Part shown: positions 49,725 through 59,826 of the stretch, in pieces
How the letters are laid out: each line of letters starts with the position of its first letter
Numbering within the stretch: the first letter of the stretch is position 1
From: Bradyrhizobium canariense
Lineage (GTDB): Bacteria; Pseudomonadota; Alphaproteobacteria; Rhizobiales; Xanthobacteraceae
Direction of reading: 5' to 3'
Assembly: GCF_019402665.1 (NCBI RefSeq)
Contig: NZ_VSST01000003.1
Location: 40,259-104,258 of the forward strand
DNA length: 64,000 nucleotides
Notes under the pieces: model-generated
Database searches by the model: none
Told to the model about the DNA's origin: nothing
Seen by the model: only the letters and a program-made list of their open reading frames with translations
Position numbers and translations under genes: made by a program

Positions 49725-51941
49725 CTAGCGCCTCAACACCGCGATCGTGCGGTTCGCAAAGGTCAGCCGCTCCGCCATCACCGACACGAAATAGGTCAGC
49801 AGCTTGTGGCTGAGCGCGGGATCCTCGGTCTTGATGGCGTCGAACTGGTGCGTATTCAGCACGTAGAGCACGCTGTCGACCTCGGCCTGGATCGTGGCGC
49901 TGCGCGGTGTCTGTGACACCAGCCCCATCTCGCCGATCGTGGTATAACGGCCGAGGCTGCGCACGCGCGTGGTGCGGTCGTCGTCGGCCGGGATCATGAT
50001 GCCGACGCGGCCGTCGAGGATGAAGTGCATGGAATCGGCGGGGTCGCCGGCCTGCACGATGACCGCGCCGGCTTCGACCTCGATGCGCTGGCAGCGGCGG
50101 ATCAGCTCGTCGGCGCCATCCTCGCTGCCGAGCATTCGCGTGAACCAGTCGCGCAGGCTGGCTTCTTCCTGTGCCAGCTCCTGATGTTGCGAGATGAGCT
50201 CGTTCTCGCACCATTCCAGCGCGCGATCGAGCTCGGGGATGATGGTGACGCCCTCGCCGACGAAGTCGCTGGAGCGCAGCACCTTCTCGGCCGCAGCCGA
50301 CAGATGCACCAGGATCAGCTCGACGCCGAGTTCGCCGGCGCTGCGCTTGATCTGGGCAAAGCTATAGGCGGCCGATGAATCGACGCCAGTGACGAGCTTG
50401 AAGTCGAACAGCAGATAGCGACATTCGGGGCGCTCCTGAAGCAGACGCTTGACGTGCTGGTAGAGCCGGTTGGCCGAGCCGAAGAACAGATAGCTCTGGA
50501 GATTGAGGCCCTGGATCTTGCCGCCATGGGCCAGCAGCACGTCCTGATCGTCGCGCGAGCGATCGAGCGAGGAGCGGTACTCCGAGCCGTCGAAACTGTA
50601 TTTGATCGACTCGACCCGCGCTGCGCTGAACGCAAACGTCGCGCAGCCGATGATCACGCCGATCAGGATGCCCGGTACGAAACCCCAGGCGACGATGATC
50701 GCGATGATGGCGATCAGCGACAGATATTCCAGCTTCGACAGCCGCTTGCGCGACTCGATGATCCATTTGTGCAGCTGGTCGGCGCCGAGATAGAGCAACA
50801 GGCCGCCGAGCACGAATTTGGGGATGAAGCCGAGCAGCTCGGGTGCGACGGCGAGCACCAGCAGCGACAGCGCTGCGGCCGTGAGGCCTGACAGGCGCCC
50901 GCGGCCGCCGCTGGAGAAATTAAGCATCGAGCGGCTGGTCGAGCTGCAGCCGGGATAGCCGCCCAGCATGCCGGTCAGGATATTGGCGGCGCCGGTGACG
51001 TTCAGCTCACACTCCAGATTGGCTTCGCGATGCGTGGCCACCTCGATGCCGGTGGTGTTGAACAGCGTGCTCGATGCCGTGACGAAGATGACGGCGACGA
51101 CATTGCCGAGCAGGTCCGGTATGACAAACCAGGGATAGCGGGCGAGATCGTCGGTGTGCCAGGGCAGCACGAAGACCGCTTGCGGTGGGGACTGAAAGGT
51201 CCAGCCCAATGTGTGCGCCTCATCGAAGGAAACGCCGGTGATCCAGAACGCCAGATGCGCGGTGAGCACGCCGCCGACCAGGATGATCGGCAGTCCGAAC
51301 GGGCTGCGCGAGCGGTGCCAGGTGAGATACAGCACCAGTGCCATCGCACAGGCGGCACCCAGCTCCAGCAGGATGGTGCGGTTGGCGAAGTGCGACAGTG
51401 TCGCCAGTTGCAGCGGGTGGTCGGTGATCACCCGGACCGCACCCATGACGATGAGAAGTCCGGTTGCGCCCAGGAAGCCGCCGACCACTGGATAAGGCAC
51501 GTAGCGGATGGCGCGGCCAAGCCGCGTCAAGCCCAGCCCACACAGCACCAATCCCGTCAGCATCGTCGACAGGCCGAGCGTGATCAGGATCGGTGACAGC
51601 AACGGCGCCGACAGGTGCGCCGTCTCGATGCGTTCGACCACCGAGGCCGCCAGGATACCCGTCACCGCGGCGGTCGAGCTGTCAGGGGCTGCAATCGCGA
51701 AGGGCAGGGAGCTGCCGAACCCGACGACGGCCGCAAGCACCGCGGAGCTGACGAAAGTGGCCGTGATGCCGTAGGACAGATAGGGCGACAACGGCCCCGC
51801 GAAGATCAGCAGCGAGTAGGACAGTCCGAACGTGACGGTCAGGACGCTGGCGGCGCTCCCGCCCAATATATCAGTCAGCGCACGCTTGAGGGCCGGAGTG
51901 AGCCCGGCCGACGGAGTGAAGCCAATTGCTGGATCTGTCAC
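49725..51941 (-). CDS. SulP anion transporter with STAS and cyclic-nucleotide-binding domains
   Basis: A 738-residue fusion. Residues about 1-420 form the SulP transport core with many membrane helices (LSYSLLIFAGPLSPYLSYGI, AAPDSSTAAVTGILAASV, PGCSSTSRSMLNFSSGGRGRLSG). Residues about 450-560 form a STAS domain (YLLFDFKLVTGVDSSAAYSF). The C-terminal part (about 605-725) is a cNMP-binding domain (AGDPADSMHFILDGRVGIMI, TTIGEMGLVSQTPRSATIQ). It probably moves sulfate, bicarbonate or a dicarboxylate under nucleotide control. Direct copies of repeat family C lie on both sides. Confidence 0.92.
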   Translation of the reverse strand: MTDPAIGFTPSAGLTPALKRALTDILGGSAASVLTVTFGLSYSLLIFAGPLSPYLSYGITATFVSSAVLAAVVGFGSSLPFAIAAPDSSTAAVTGILAASVVERIETAHLSAPLLSPILITLGLSTMLTGLVLCGLGLTRLGRAIRYVPYPVVGGFLGATGLLIVMGAVRVITDHPLQLATLSHFANRTILLELGAACAMALVLYLTWHRSRSPFGLPIILVGGVLTAHLAFWITGVSFDEAHTLGWTFQSPPQAVFVLPWHTDDLARYPWFVIPDLLGNVVAVIFVTASSTLFNTTGIEVATHREANLECELNVTGAANILTGMLGGYPGCSSTSRSMLNFSSGGRGRLSGLTAAALSLLVLAVAPELLGFIPKFVLGGLLLYLGADQLHKWIIESRKRLSKLEYLSLIAIIAIIVAWGFVPGILIGVIIGCATFAFSAARVESIKYSFDGSEYRSSLDRSRDDQDVLLAHGGKIQGLNLQSYLFFGSANRLYQHVKRLLQERPECRYLLFDFKLVTGVDSSAAYSFAQIKRSAGELGVELILVHLSAAAEKVLRSSDFVGEGVTIIPELDRALEWCENELISQHQELAQEEASLRDWFTRMLGSEDGADELIRRCQRIEVEAGAVIVQAGDPADSMHFILDGRVGIMIPADDDRTTRVRSLGRYTTIGEMGLVSQTPRSATIQAEVDSVLYVLNTHQFDAIKTEDPALSHKLLTYFVSVMAERLTFANRTIAVLRR

Positions 51942-52076
51942 GCCGTAACACTCGCTCGTGAATATTTCCCTCCGAGAGGTAGACGACTGCGAGCCTAGCG
52001 CAACAGGATTCTTGCAGGCCGGAAGTATCCGACGGTTTAGTGGCTATGTTGTTGCTTAAATCTGCGCGAATTCGGC

Positions 52077-52203
52077 GTCGTCCTGGCGAAAGCCAGGACC
52101 CATTACCCCAGGGAGGAGTTTGGCGAGGATTGGTCGTTCGGGATTGGCACCGCCTGCGATCGGAACACCTCGCGGTATGGGTCCTGGCTTTCGCCAGGAC
52201 GAC
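52077..52203. repeat. REPIN-like element, family C copy 2 (left of SulP start)
   Basis: A 127-bp element with the same 23-bp inverted ends as 49561-49687 and the same orientation. The centre differs at several positions, so the copies are diverged and not a recent duplication. It lies between purC and the upstream region of the SulP gene. Confidence 0.92.
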
Positions 52204-52217
52204 CATAAATAGCGGGG

Positions 52218-53132
<915 letters not shown>

Positions 53133-53209
53133 CGGCAGAACTTTCGGAGCAAGGCCTTGCGACAGGACATCCGGCCGCGCCTGATCGCGCGACCGGAGAC
53201 CGGGATAGC

Positions 53210-54127
53210 CTATTCCGGCAGCGGAATGAACTCATGTTCCTGCGGAACTGCGGCGAAGCGGCCGGTTTTCCAGTCCTGCTTGGCCTGCTCGATCCGCTCC
53301 TTACTGGAGGAGACGAAATTCCACCAGATGTGGCGCGGGCCCTCCAGGGCGTCGCCGCCCAGAAACATCATCCGCGTGGCCTTGAGCGCCCTCACCGTGA
53401 TGCGGTCGCCCGGACGGAAGATTAGCAGTCGCGGCCCCTCATAGCGCTCGTTCGCGATCTCGACCTCGCCATCGACGACGTAGATGGCGCGCTCCTCGTG
53501 ATCGGGATCGAGCGGCACGATCGCGCCCGCGACCGCCGTGACCTCGGTATAGAACCAGGGCGACACCATCGAAACAGGCGAGGTGACGCCGAAGGCCGAG
53601 CCCGCGATCACCTTCGCGGTGAAGTCGCGCTCGGAGACCATCGGCAGGTCACCCGCGCCGTAGTGCTGGAACGACGGTGCGATCTCTTCCGATCCGGCCG
53701 GCAGCGCGATCCAGCTTTGCAGGCCCAGCATCTTCTGCCCCGAGGCGCGCTGCACATCCGGCGTGCGCTCGGAATGCGCGATGCCGCGGCCGGCTGTCAT
53801 CAAATTCATCGCGCCGGGCTGGATCTCCTGGATGTTGCCCTCGCTGTCGCGATGCATGATCGCGCCGTCGAACAGATAGGTGACGGTAGCAAGCCCGATA
53901 TGCGGGTGCGGCCGTACGTCCATGCCCTTGCCGGAGACGAATTGCACCGGCCCGAAATGATCGAAGAAGATGAAGGGTCCGACCATCTGCCGCTTGCCGT
54001 GCGGCAGCGCGCGCCGCACCGCGAAGCCGTCGCCGAGATCGCGCGTGCGCGGCACGATGACGAGATCGAGCGCATCGCAGGACATGGGATCGCCGAGCAC
54101 GGGATCGTTCGAGGGTTGCCAGCTCAT
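53210..54127 (-). CDS. Pirin family protein
   Basis: A 305-residue bicupin. The metal site is visible in [27 protein letters not shown] (His, His, and later His/Glu), and the second cupin has [21 protein letters not shown]. Bacterial pirins bind iron and can act as quercetinase or regulate metabolism. The start [12 protein letters not shown] follows AAGGAG. Located 77 bp upstream of purC; no functional link is obvious. Confidence 0.93.
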   Translation of the reverse strand: MSWQPSNDPVLGDPMSCDALDLVIVPRTRDLGDGFAVRRALPHGKRQMVGPFIFFDHFGPVQFVSGKGMDVRPHPHIGLATVTYLFDGAIMHRDSEGNIQEIQPGAMNLMTAGRGIAHSERTPDVQRASGQKMLGLQSWIALPAGSEEIAPSFQHYGAGDLPMVSERDFTAKVIAGSAFGVTSPVSMVSPWFYTEVTAVAGAIVPLDPDHEERAIYVVDGEVEIANERYEGPRLLIFRPGDRITVRALKATRMMFLGGDALEGPRHIWWNFVSSSKERIEQAKQDWKTGRFAAVPQEHEFIPLPE

Positions 54128-54213
54128 GGTAGGGCTCCTTTTGGCTTTTCGAGCTAAATCGTAGCAGGATTTCGTGCGGCCGTCGCGGCTAAGCCTGGGC
54201 CACACACTCCGCC

Positions 54214-54314
54214 GTCATCGCCCGCGAAAGCGGGCGATCCAGTACGCCGCGGCCTATCGGTTCGATCACTGCCGTCTCGGCGTACTGGATCGTCCGGTCA
54301 AGCCGGACGATGAC
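54214..54314. repeat. REPIN-like element, family F
   Basis: Left half GTCATCGCCCGCGAAAGCGG and right half CCGGTCAAGCCGGACGATGAC are inverted in their outer 6 bp, each with its own hairpin, and inner blocks GATCCAGTACGCCG and CGGCGTACTGGATC are perfect inverts. It lies between divergent pirin and AraC genes. Confidence 0.85.
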
Positions 54315-54398
54315 AGCTGTGGTGCGGATGGTGCTTGAAAACATACGCCTGACGAAGGATGTTTGGCTGATGTCAACCGCGACCCATCGCATCACCCG

Positions 54399-55460
54399 AT
54401 GACCCTTGCCGCAACCGAGCTCGCCTTTCGCGCCGCCGCCGTGGCGCTGCTGCTGGTGCTGGCAGCGTCATTGCTCTCGGATTTCCGCAATGTGCTGGCA
54501 GCCCGGCTCGGTGCAGCCTTTGCGCTCGGCTCGGCCGCGCATGCTGTGAGCTATTCCGTCGGAACTTCATCGCTGGTCCCGGCATGGCATGCGCCGCTGA
54601 TCGCGGTGTCGACCGGCAATATCGTGGTGTTCTGGCTGTTCACGCGCGCATTGTTCGACGATGAGTTTCGCCTGCGCCGGTGGCACGGATTGACCTGGGG
54701 GTTGGTGACAGCGTTCAGCTTCGTCAGTTGTCTCTGGATCGCACCCGGCGGACATGTCCGGTTCGCCGTCACCGCGGTGAACCTGATTGTGCTCGGCTTC
54801 ATTGCGCTCGCGATCAGGCAGACGATCGGCTCATGGTCGGCCGATCTGGTCGAGCGCCGCCGCCGTGTTCGCATCTTCATCGTCTGTGCTGCCGCGCTCT
54901 ATGGCGGATTGAACGCGCTGCTCCAGATCCTTGTCGCCGGCAGCGAGGTCGGCGATGTCGCCAACACCGTCAACGCCGGCGTGCTCGCCGGCATCGTTGT
55001 GGCCATCGTCTATGCGATGATGCGGGTCGACGGCGCCGACCTGTTTCCGGCCGCCGCGGAGGCTGCGCCGGCGATCGCGGCGAGCCAGCCTGTGGGCGAG
55101 GACGCCGCCGACCAAAAGCTGATCGACGCCCTGATGCGGCTGATGGCGCACGAGCGGATCTATCGCCAGGAGAACATCAGCATCGGCGTGCTCGCGGGCC
55201 GGCTGAAAATTCCCGAATACCGGCTCCGTCGGCTGATCAACCAGGGGCTCGGCTACCGAAATTTCAATGTGTTCCTGAACAACCACCGGATCGAGGAGGC
55301 CAAGGCCGCGCTGGCCGATCCCGCTCAGGCCGAGGTCCCCGTCATCACCATCGCGATGGACTCTGGCTTCCAGTCGCTCGGCCCTTTCAACCGCGCCTTC
55401 AAGGCCGTGACCGGCGTGACGCCGACGGAATACCGGCGGCTCAAGGTGAATGCTGTCTAG
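54399..55460 (+). CDS. Membrane-anchored AraC-family transcriptional regulator
   Basis: A 353-residue protein from ATG 54399; an in-frame TTG at 54363 preceded by AAGGA would add 12 residues. Residues about 1-215 hold about seven hydrophobic segments (AAVALLLVLAASLL, NIVVFWLFTRALF, LIVLGFIALAI, AGVLAGIVVAIVYAM). The C-terminal 105 residues are an AraC DNA-binding domain with ISIGVLAGRLKIPEYRLRRLINQGLGYRNFNVFLNNHRIEEA and the second helix-turn-helix FQSLGPFNRAFKAVTGVTPTEYRR. It probably senses an envelope signal. The target is unknown; the serine hydrolase downstream is one candidate. Confidence 0.9.
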   Translation: MTLAATELAFRAAAVALLLVLAASLLSDFRNVLAARLGAAFALGSAAHAVSYSVGTSSLVPAWHAPLIAVSTGNIVVFWLFTRALFDDEFRLRRWHGLTWGLVTAFSFVSCLWIAPGGHVRFAVTAVNLIVLGFIALAIRQTIGSWSADLVERRRRVRIFIVCAAALYGGLNALLQILVAGSEVGDVANTVNAGVLAGIVVAIVYAMMRVDGADLFPAAAEAAPAIAASQPVGEDAADQKLIDALMRLMAHERIYRQENISIGVLAGRLKIPEYRLRRLINQGLGYRNFNVFLNNHRIEEAKAALADPAQAEVPVITIAMDSGFQSLGPFNRAFKAVTGVTPTEYRRLKVNAV

Positions 55461-55605
55461 GCCTTAGTGCACTGAAATATCTAGAGTATCTCAGAATCGG
55501 CGAGCGTCTCGCGGTTTCCAGCTACGCCGTTTTCCAAATTCGGCGAGCGGGCATCGCGTGAATGCCGCTTCGTCTCCGGCACACGCCTCAAGCCGGAGCA
55601 AGCCC

Positions 55606-57030
55606 GTGACCCGCCGCAAGATTGTCCTTCTCACCGCCACCATCGTCTTTGCCGGCCTCGCGCTCGGCGCGGTTCGCGCCCATGACGTGCCCAAGGTCGC
55701 CACCGGCTTCATCGCCGACGTGCTCTGTTCCGAGACGTTTGTCTCGGGCCTCGATGTCAGGCGTAATTTGACGGAGACCATTGATGCGATGCCGGGCGCC
55801 GGTTTGCTCACCTGGGCGATGGACTATCAGGTCGATCGCGCGCGCAAGGACGTTACGGTGACGCTGTTCGGCATTGGCCGCAGCCATGCCGTGTATCGCG
55901 AGGGCCTCGGCTGCACGCTTGAGCACGGTGCGGAGATTGCCGACGTCCGGCTGCCGCCTGATGACAGGCAGCCGGCGTTGTTGCCCGAGATCGCCGGCCC
56001 CGCAATCGTGTCGCCGCAAAGCCCGGAGCTGTCAGCCGCGCTCGATCGCGCCTTCGCTGAGCCGACATCGCCGCCATTCCGCCGCACCCGCGCAATCGTC
56101 GTCATGAAATCGGGTCGCGTCATCGCCGAGCGCTATGCGGACGGCATCGGACCGGAGACGCCGCTGCTCGGCTTCTCCATGACCAAGTCCGTGATCTCGG
56201 CTCTCACCGGGATTCTCGTGCGCCAGGGCAGACTGAAGCTGGACGGGCCCGCACCGGTCGCCGCCTGGACAAATCCGGACGATCCGCGTCACGCCATCAC
56301 CCTCGATCAATTGCTGCGCCACACCGCGGGCCTGGCGCTCGGCAGCTCGCTGCAGGCCTCGCTCGGCTCGGCGTTCGAGCCGGTCAATCGCATGAAATTC
56401 GTGGAGGCCGACATGGCCGCCTATGCCGCGAGCATGCCGCTTGCGACCGCGCCGGGCACCGTGTGGAATTATCACGATGGCAACACCATCATGCTCGCGC
56501 ATCTGATCCGCAAGGCCGCCGGCGGCAATTCCGAAGGAGCGCTTGCCTTCGCGCACCACGAATTGTTCGTGCCGCTCGGCATGCGCCACGTCACGCTCCA
56601 GTTCGACGGCGCCGGCACGATCAAGGGGTCGAGCGAGATGCTCGCATCCGCGCGCGACTGGGCGCGGTTCGGCCAGCTCTATCTCAACGACGGCGTCGCC
56701 GGCGGCAAGCGCATCCTGCCCGAGGGCTGGGTGAATTATTCGGTGTCGGCGACGCCCAATGCCTGGGTCGGTATCGGCGCCGGCTTCTGGACCAACCAGG
56801 GCGACAGCTTTGGCGCGACCTTCCGCGTCGAGCACGGCTGGCCGCGTGATGCCTTCTTCGCCAAGGGCACGATCGGGCAGTACACGATCATGATTCCCTC
56901 GGAACGTCTGGTGATCGTGCGGCTCGGCCGTTCGCCAAACTGGCCGCCGGAAGCGGACGGTGTGTTTGATCTGGTGCGCGACGTGATTAAGGCAGCGCGC
57001 GACAAAGGGAAGGTGGCGGGGGCGAACTGA
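55606..57030 (+). CDS. Exported serine hydrolase (beta-lactamase-related)
   Basis: The chosen GTG 55606 has GGAG eight bases upstream and gives an N-terminal signal or anchor helix (TRRKIVLLTATIVFAGLALG); a GTG at 55558 would add 16 residues. The SxxK motif is GFSMTKSVIS and the Tyr motif is WNYHDGNT. The block GIGAGFWTNQGD and the C-terminal FFAKGTIGQYTIMIPSERLVIVRLG match class C beta-lactamase-like hydrolases. About 150 residues precede the catalytic fold, more than in EstB enzymes. It is probably periplasmic. The substrate is unknown. Confidence 0.87.
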   Translation: MTRRKIVLLTATIVFAGLALGAVRAHDVPKVATGFIADVLCSETFVSGLDVRRNLTETIDAMPGAGLLTWAMDYQVDRARKDVTVTLFGIGRSHAVYREGLGCTLEHGAEIADVRLPPDDRQPALLPEIAGPAIVSPQSPELSAALDRAFAEPTSPPFRRTRAIVVMKSGRVIAERYADGIGPETPLLGFSMTKSVISALTGILVRQGRLKLDGPAPVAAWTNPDDPRHAITLDQLLRHTAGLALGSSLQASLGSAFEPVNRMKFVEADMAAYAASMPLATAPGTVWNYHDGNTIMLAHLIRKAAGGNSEGALAFAHHELFVPLGMRHVTLQFDGAGTIKGSSEMLASARDWARFGQLYLNDGVAGGKRILPEGWVNYSVSATPNAWVGIGAGFWTNQGDSFGATFRVEHGWPRDAFFAKGTIGQYTIMIPSERLVIVRLGRSPNWPPEADGVFDLVRDVIKAARDKGKVAGAN

Positions 57031-57041
57031 GGTGCTCTCTT

Positions 57042-57192
57042 CCCTTCTCCCCTTGCGGGAGAAGGTGGCGCGAAGCGCCGGATGAGGGGTATGCTTCTGC
57101 GAATGCAATTGTGAGAGGTGTGCTCGCGGAGAGAACCCCTCACCCGTCTCGCCGCTATGCGGCGAGCCACCCTCTCCCGCAAGGGGCGAGGG
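57042..57192. repeat. REPIN-like element, family D copy 2
   Basis: Left end CCCTTCTCCCCTTGCGGGAG and right end CCCTCTCCCGCAAGGGGCGA are inverted. Inner hairpins include GCGCGAAGCGC and GCCGCTATGCGGC. The overall plan matches 15976-16125. It fills the gap between two convergent genes. Confidence 0.8.
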
Positions 57193-57218
57193 TGCACCGC
57201 TCGTGTAGCGCAATTCTA

Positions 57219-58586
57219 CTAGCGCCCCAGCTCCGTCGCCTTCGCCACGCGATCGAACCGCTCCAGCGTCATGATGGCGTCCGCGAATTTCTCCGCGCGC
57301 GCGTTCAGCACCGGGCGGGCCAGGGTCAAAAACTTCTGCTGCATCGCCCGCGCATCGGGGAAGGAGGTCGGCTCTCCCGAGGGATCGGCATAGAGCCGCT
57401 CGTGCACGCCGTCGTCCGTCGTGATACTCACGCGCGCGCCAAAGGGGTGAGTGCGGCCGACTTCGAGACGATCGTCCTGTACCACGTCGAACTTGTCGGC
57501 GAGCGCGTCGATGGCTGCGTCCCCAAGGCGGGTGTAGTCGTCCCAGCCAAATGACCCCTGATCGAGCGCGAGCGCGCCGGTGAAGAACATCGAGAACTGG
57601 CCGCCGACGATCGAGGTCGGGTGCCGCTTGGTCGCGGCGTCGCCGGTGAGCGTGATGCCGTTGCGATGCAGGCCGATCTCCACCCGCTTGACCTGATCGG
57701 GTGTCAGATTGTGCTCGCGCCGCATCGCGATCAGCGCGTCGATCGCGGCGTGGGTATAGCGGCAGCTCGGATACGGTTTGACGCCGATCTTCATGGTCTC
57801 GTAGGTCTTGCCGAGCTCGGCGACCGCCTTGTCGGGATGCGCATCGTCGGTGTAGCCGGCGAGCAGGCCATGCTTGCCCTCGACGGATTCCGTCGCGCCG
57901 ACGAAATCGTTGCGCGCCAGCGTCGCGGCGATCACGCCATTCATCGCGGCGGCGCCGACCTGGTAGCGTTTGTTCCAGGCGCCATTGACCAGGAATTGCA
58001 GCGAGCCCGCGGCTTGGCTGCCGGCGACTCCGAAGGCGGCGATGAGCTGTTGCTCGGAGAGGCCGAACAGTTTGCCGGCGGCCGCGGCTGCGCCATAGGT
58101 GCCGGCGGTGGCGGTCGGATGGAAGCCGCGGGCATAATGCGAGGTCGGGTCGAGCGCGTTGCCGAGCCGGCAGCAGACCTCATAGCCCGCCACGATCGCA
58201 GTCAGCACGTCGCGGCCCGACGCGCCGACCATCTCGCCGACGGCGAAGGCGGCCGGAACCACCGGCGCGCTCGGATGCAGCGAGGAATCCGCATGCGTGT
58301 CGTCGAAGTCGAGCGAATGGCCGAGGGCGCCGTTGAGCAGCGCCGCGACCGCCGGCGTCCAGGTCTTGGTGTCGCCGAACACGGTGGATTCGCCCTTGGT
58401 ATCGAGCGCAAGCGCCTCCAGCATCTTCAGGATCGAGGGGGTGGATTCCGCTTCGCTGCGGGCGCGGATGGCGCTGCCGAGGAAGTCCAGCGTCAGGACT
58501 TTTGTCCGATCCAGCACTTCCGCCGGAATATCCTGGAATTTCAGGTTGGCGACATAGGCGGCGAGCGTTGCGGTTTCGTGAGCCAT
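57219..58586 (-). CDS. MmgE/PrpD family protein
   Basis: A 455-residue protein of the 2-methylcitrate dehydratase-like fold. Signature regions are LDFLGSAIRARSEAE, ALLNGALGHSLDFDDTHADSSLHPSAPVVPAAFAVGE and KPYPSCRYTHAAIDAL. The family includes 2-methylcitrate dehydratase, aconitate-type dehydratases and decarboxylases; no prp or other pathway genes are adjacent, so the reaction is not assigned. The start MAHETATLAAYV is preceded by AGGAAAC. Confidence 0.92.
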   Translation of the reverse strand: MAHETATLAAYVANLKFQDIPAEVLDRTKVLTLDFLGSAIRARSEAESTPSILKMLEALALDTKGESTVFGDTKTWTPAVAALLNGALGHSLDFDDTHADSSLHPSAPVVPAAFAVGEMVGASGRDVLTAIVAGYEVCCRLGNALDPTSHYARGFHPTATAGTYGAAAAAGKLFGLSEQQLIAAFGVAGSQAAGSLQFLVNGAWNKRYQVGAAAMNGVIAATLARNDFVGATESVEGKHGLLAGYTDDAHPDKAVAELGKTYETMKIGVKPYPSCRYTHAAIDALIAMRREHNLTPDQVKRVEIGLHRNGITLTGDAATKRHPTSIVGGQFSMFFTGALALDQGSFGWDDYTRLGDAAIDALADKFDVVQDDRLEVGRTHPFGARVSITTDDGVHERLYADPSGEPTSFPDARAMQQKFLTLARPVLNARAEKFADAIMTLERFDRVAKATELGR

Positions 58587-58709
58587 CGTGTTTCCTCGTT
58601 TTGGCGCGCAAGTTAGGCGGGCTGATTTGGCCTTTCAAGCGGCCTCGGGGCTGCGGGCATCAGCTATGCTTTTGGCTGGCTTACGAGGGTTGGACGGGGA
58701 TACGCGACC

Positions 58710-59825
58710 ATGGCATTCGCAGGAGAGCTGTTCGACCGGGTCTGGTCGCGAAAGACCCAATTGGGGCTGGCGGTCCGGGTCACGGTGGCGGCCACCGGCG
58801 CCTACGCGCTCGCCACCGCGCTGCATCTCTTGTTGCCGCTCTGGGCCGTCCTCACGTCCATCATCGTGACCCAGATGAGCGTCGGGCGCTCGCTGAAGGC
58901 GACGCGCGACTACATGCTCGGCACCATCGGCGGCGCGATCTATGGCGGCGCCATCGCAATCCTGATCCCCTATTCCGGTGAACTGGGCTTGCTGGGTCTG
59001 CTGGTGCTGGCCGTGGCGCCGCTTGCCTTTGTGGCATCGATCTATCCGAATCTGAGCTCTGCAACGGTGACGGCCGTGATCGTGCTCGTGCTTCCCTCGA
59101 TGCATCACGCCGATCCCATGGCCTCGGCGATCGATCGCGTCAGCGAAGTCGCGGTCGGCGCGGTGACGGGGCTGCTCGTCTCCTTCCTGGTGCTGCCCTC
59201 GCGCGCGGTGCGGCAAATCCGCGCCAGCGCGGCAAAACTGCTCGAATTGATCGCGGAGGCCTTCACCGAATTGCTCGCGGGCCTGACGCGCGGCCGCGAC
59301 AATGACGCGCTGCATCGGATTCAGGACGGTATCGGCACCGCAATGGTGGGCATGAATACCATTGGCGCCGAAGCCGAGCGCGAGCGCTCGGCGCGATTGT
59401 CGAGCGGGCCGGACACCGGCCCGTTGTTGCGCACGATCTTGCGGCTGCGCCATGACGTTGTGATGATCGGCCGCTCGACCGTGGTGCCGTTGCCGGCCGA
59501 GGTGCAGACACGGCTTGCCGCGCCGCTGACGGAAGTCTCGACCGTGATCGCGCGCTTCCTGCGTTCGGCGGCCGCAGCCTTGCGCGAGGGCGCCGGCGCG
59601 CCGCCGATCCACCCCGTGCATGTCGCGCTTCAGCACTATGCCGAGGCAGTCGCCGCCGTGCGTCAGGATGGCCTGATCCGCGGCCAGCCCAGCGACACCG
59701 CGGAGCGCTTCTTCGCGCTCGGCTTTTCGCTGGAGCAGATGCACCAGAATCTCTGCGATCTCGATCGCGTCGTCGGCGAATGGTCGGAGGCCGCGACCGA
59801 CAAGCCCGCGCGCGTGGCGGAGTGA
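58710..59825 (+). CDS. FUSC family membrane protein
   Basis: A 371-residue protein with about five to six N-terminal membrane segments (residues 20-180; for example GAYALATALHLLLPLWAVLTS, GLLGLLVLAVAPLAFVAS, TVTAVIVLVLPSM) and a helical cytosolic C-terminal half. The segment SIIVTQMSVGRSLKATRDYMLGTIGGAIYG matches the FUSC (fusaric acid resistance/AaeB) fold. Full-length AaeB proteins are about twice as long, so this is a half-size form. A role in efflux of aromatic acids is possible but unproven. Confidence 0.85.
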   Translation: MAFAGELFDRVWSRKTQLGLAVRVTVAATGAYALATALHLLLPLWAVLTSIIVTQMSVGRSLKATRDYMLGTIGGAIYGGAIAILIPYSGELGLLGLLVLAVAPLAFVASIYPNLSSATVTAVIVLVLPSMHHADPMASAIDRVSEVAVGAVTGLLVSFLVLPSRAVRQIRASAAKLLELIAEAFTELLAGLTRGRDNDALHRIQDGIGTAMVGMNTIGAEAERERSARLSSGPDTGPLLRTILRLRHDVVMIGRSTVVPLPAEVQTRLAAPLTEVSTVIARFLRSAAAALREGAGAPPIHPVHVALQHYAEAVAAVRQDGLIRGQPSDTAERFFALGFSLEQMHQNLCDLDRVVGEWSEAATDKPARVAE

Positions 59826-59826
59826 G

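Noticed and set aside
54363..54399. TTG start for the AraC-family gene
   Set aside because: AAGGA precedes it closely, but the spacing is short and the ATG at 54399 keeps the first membrane helix near the N-terminus; noted as an alternative.
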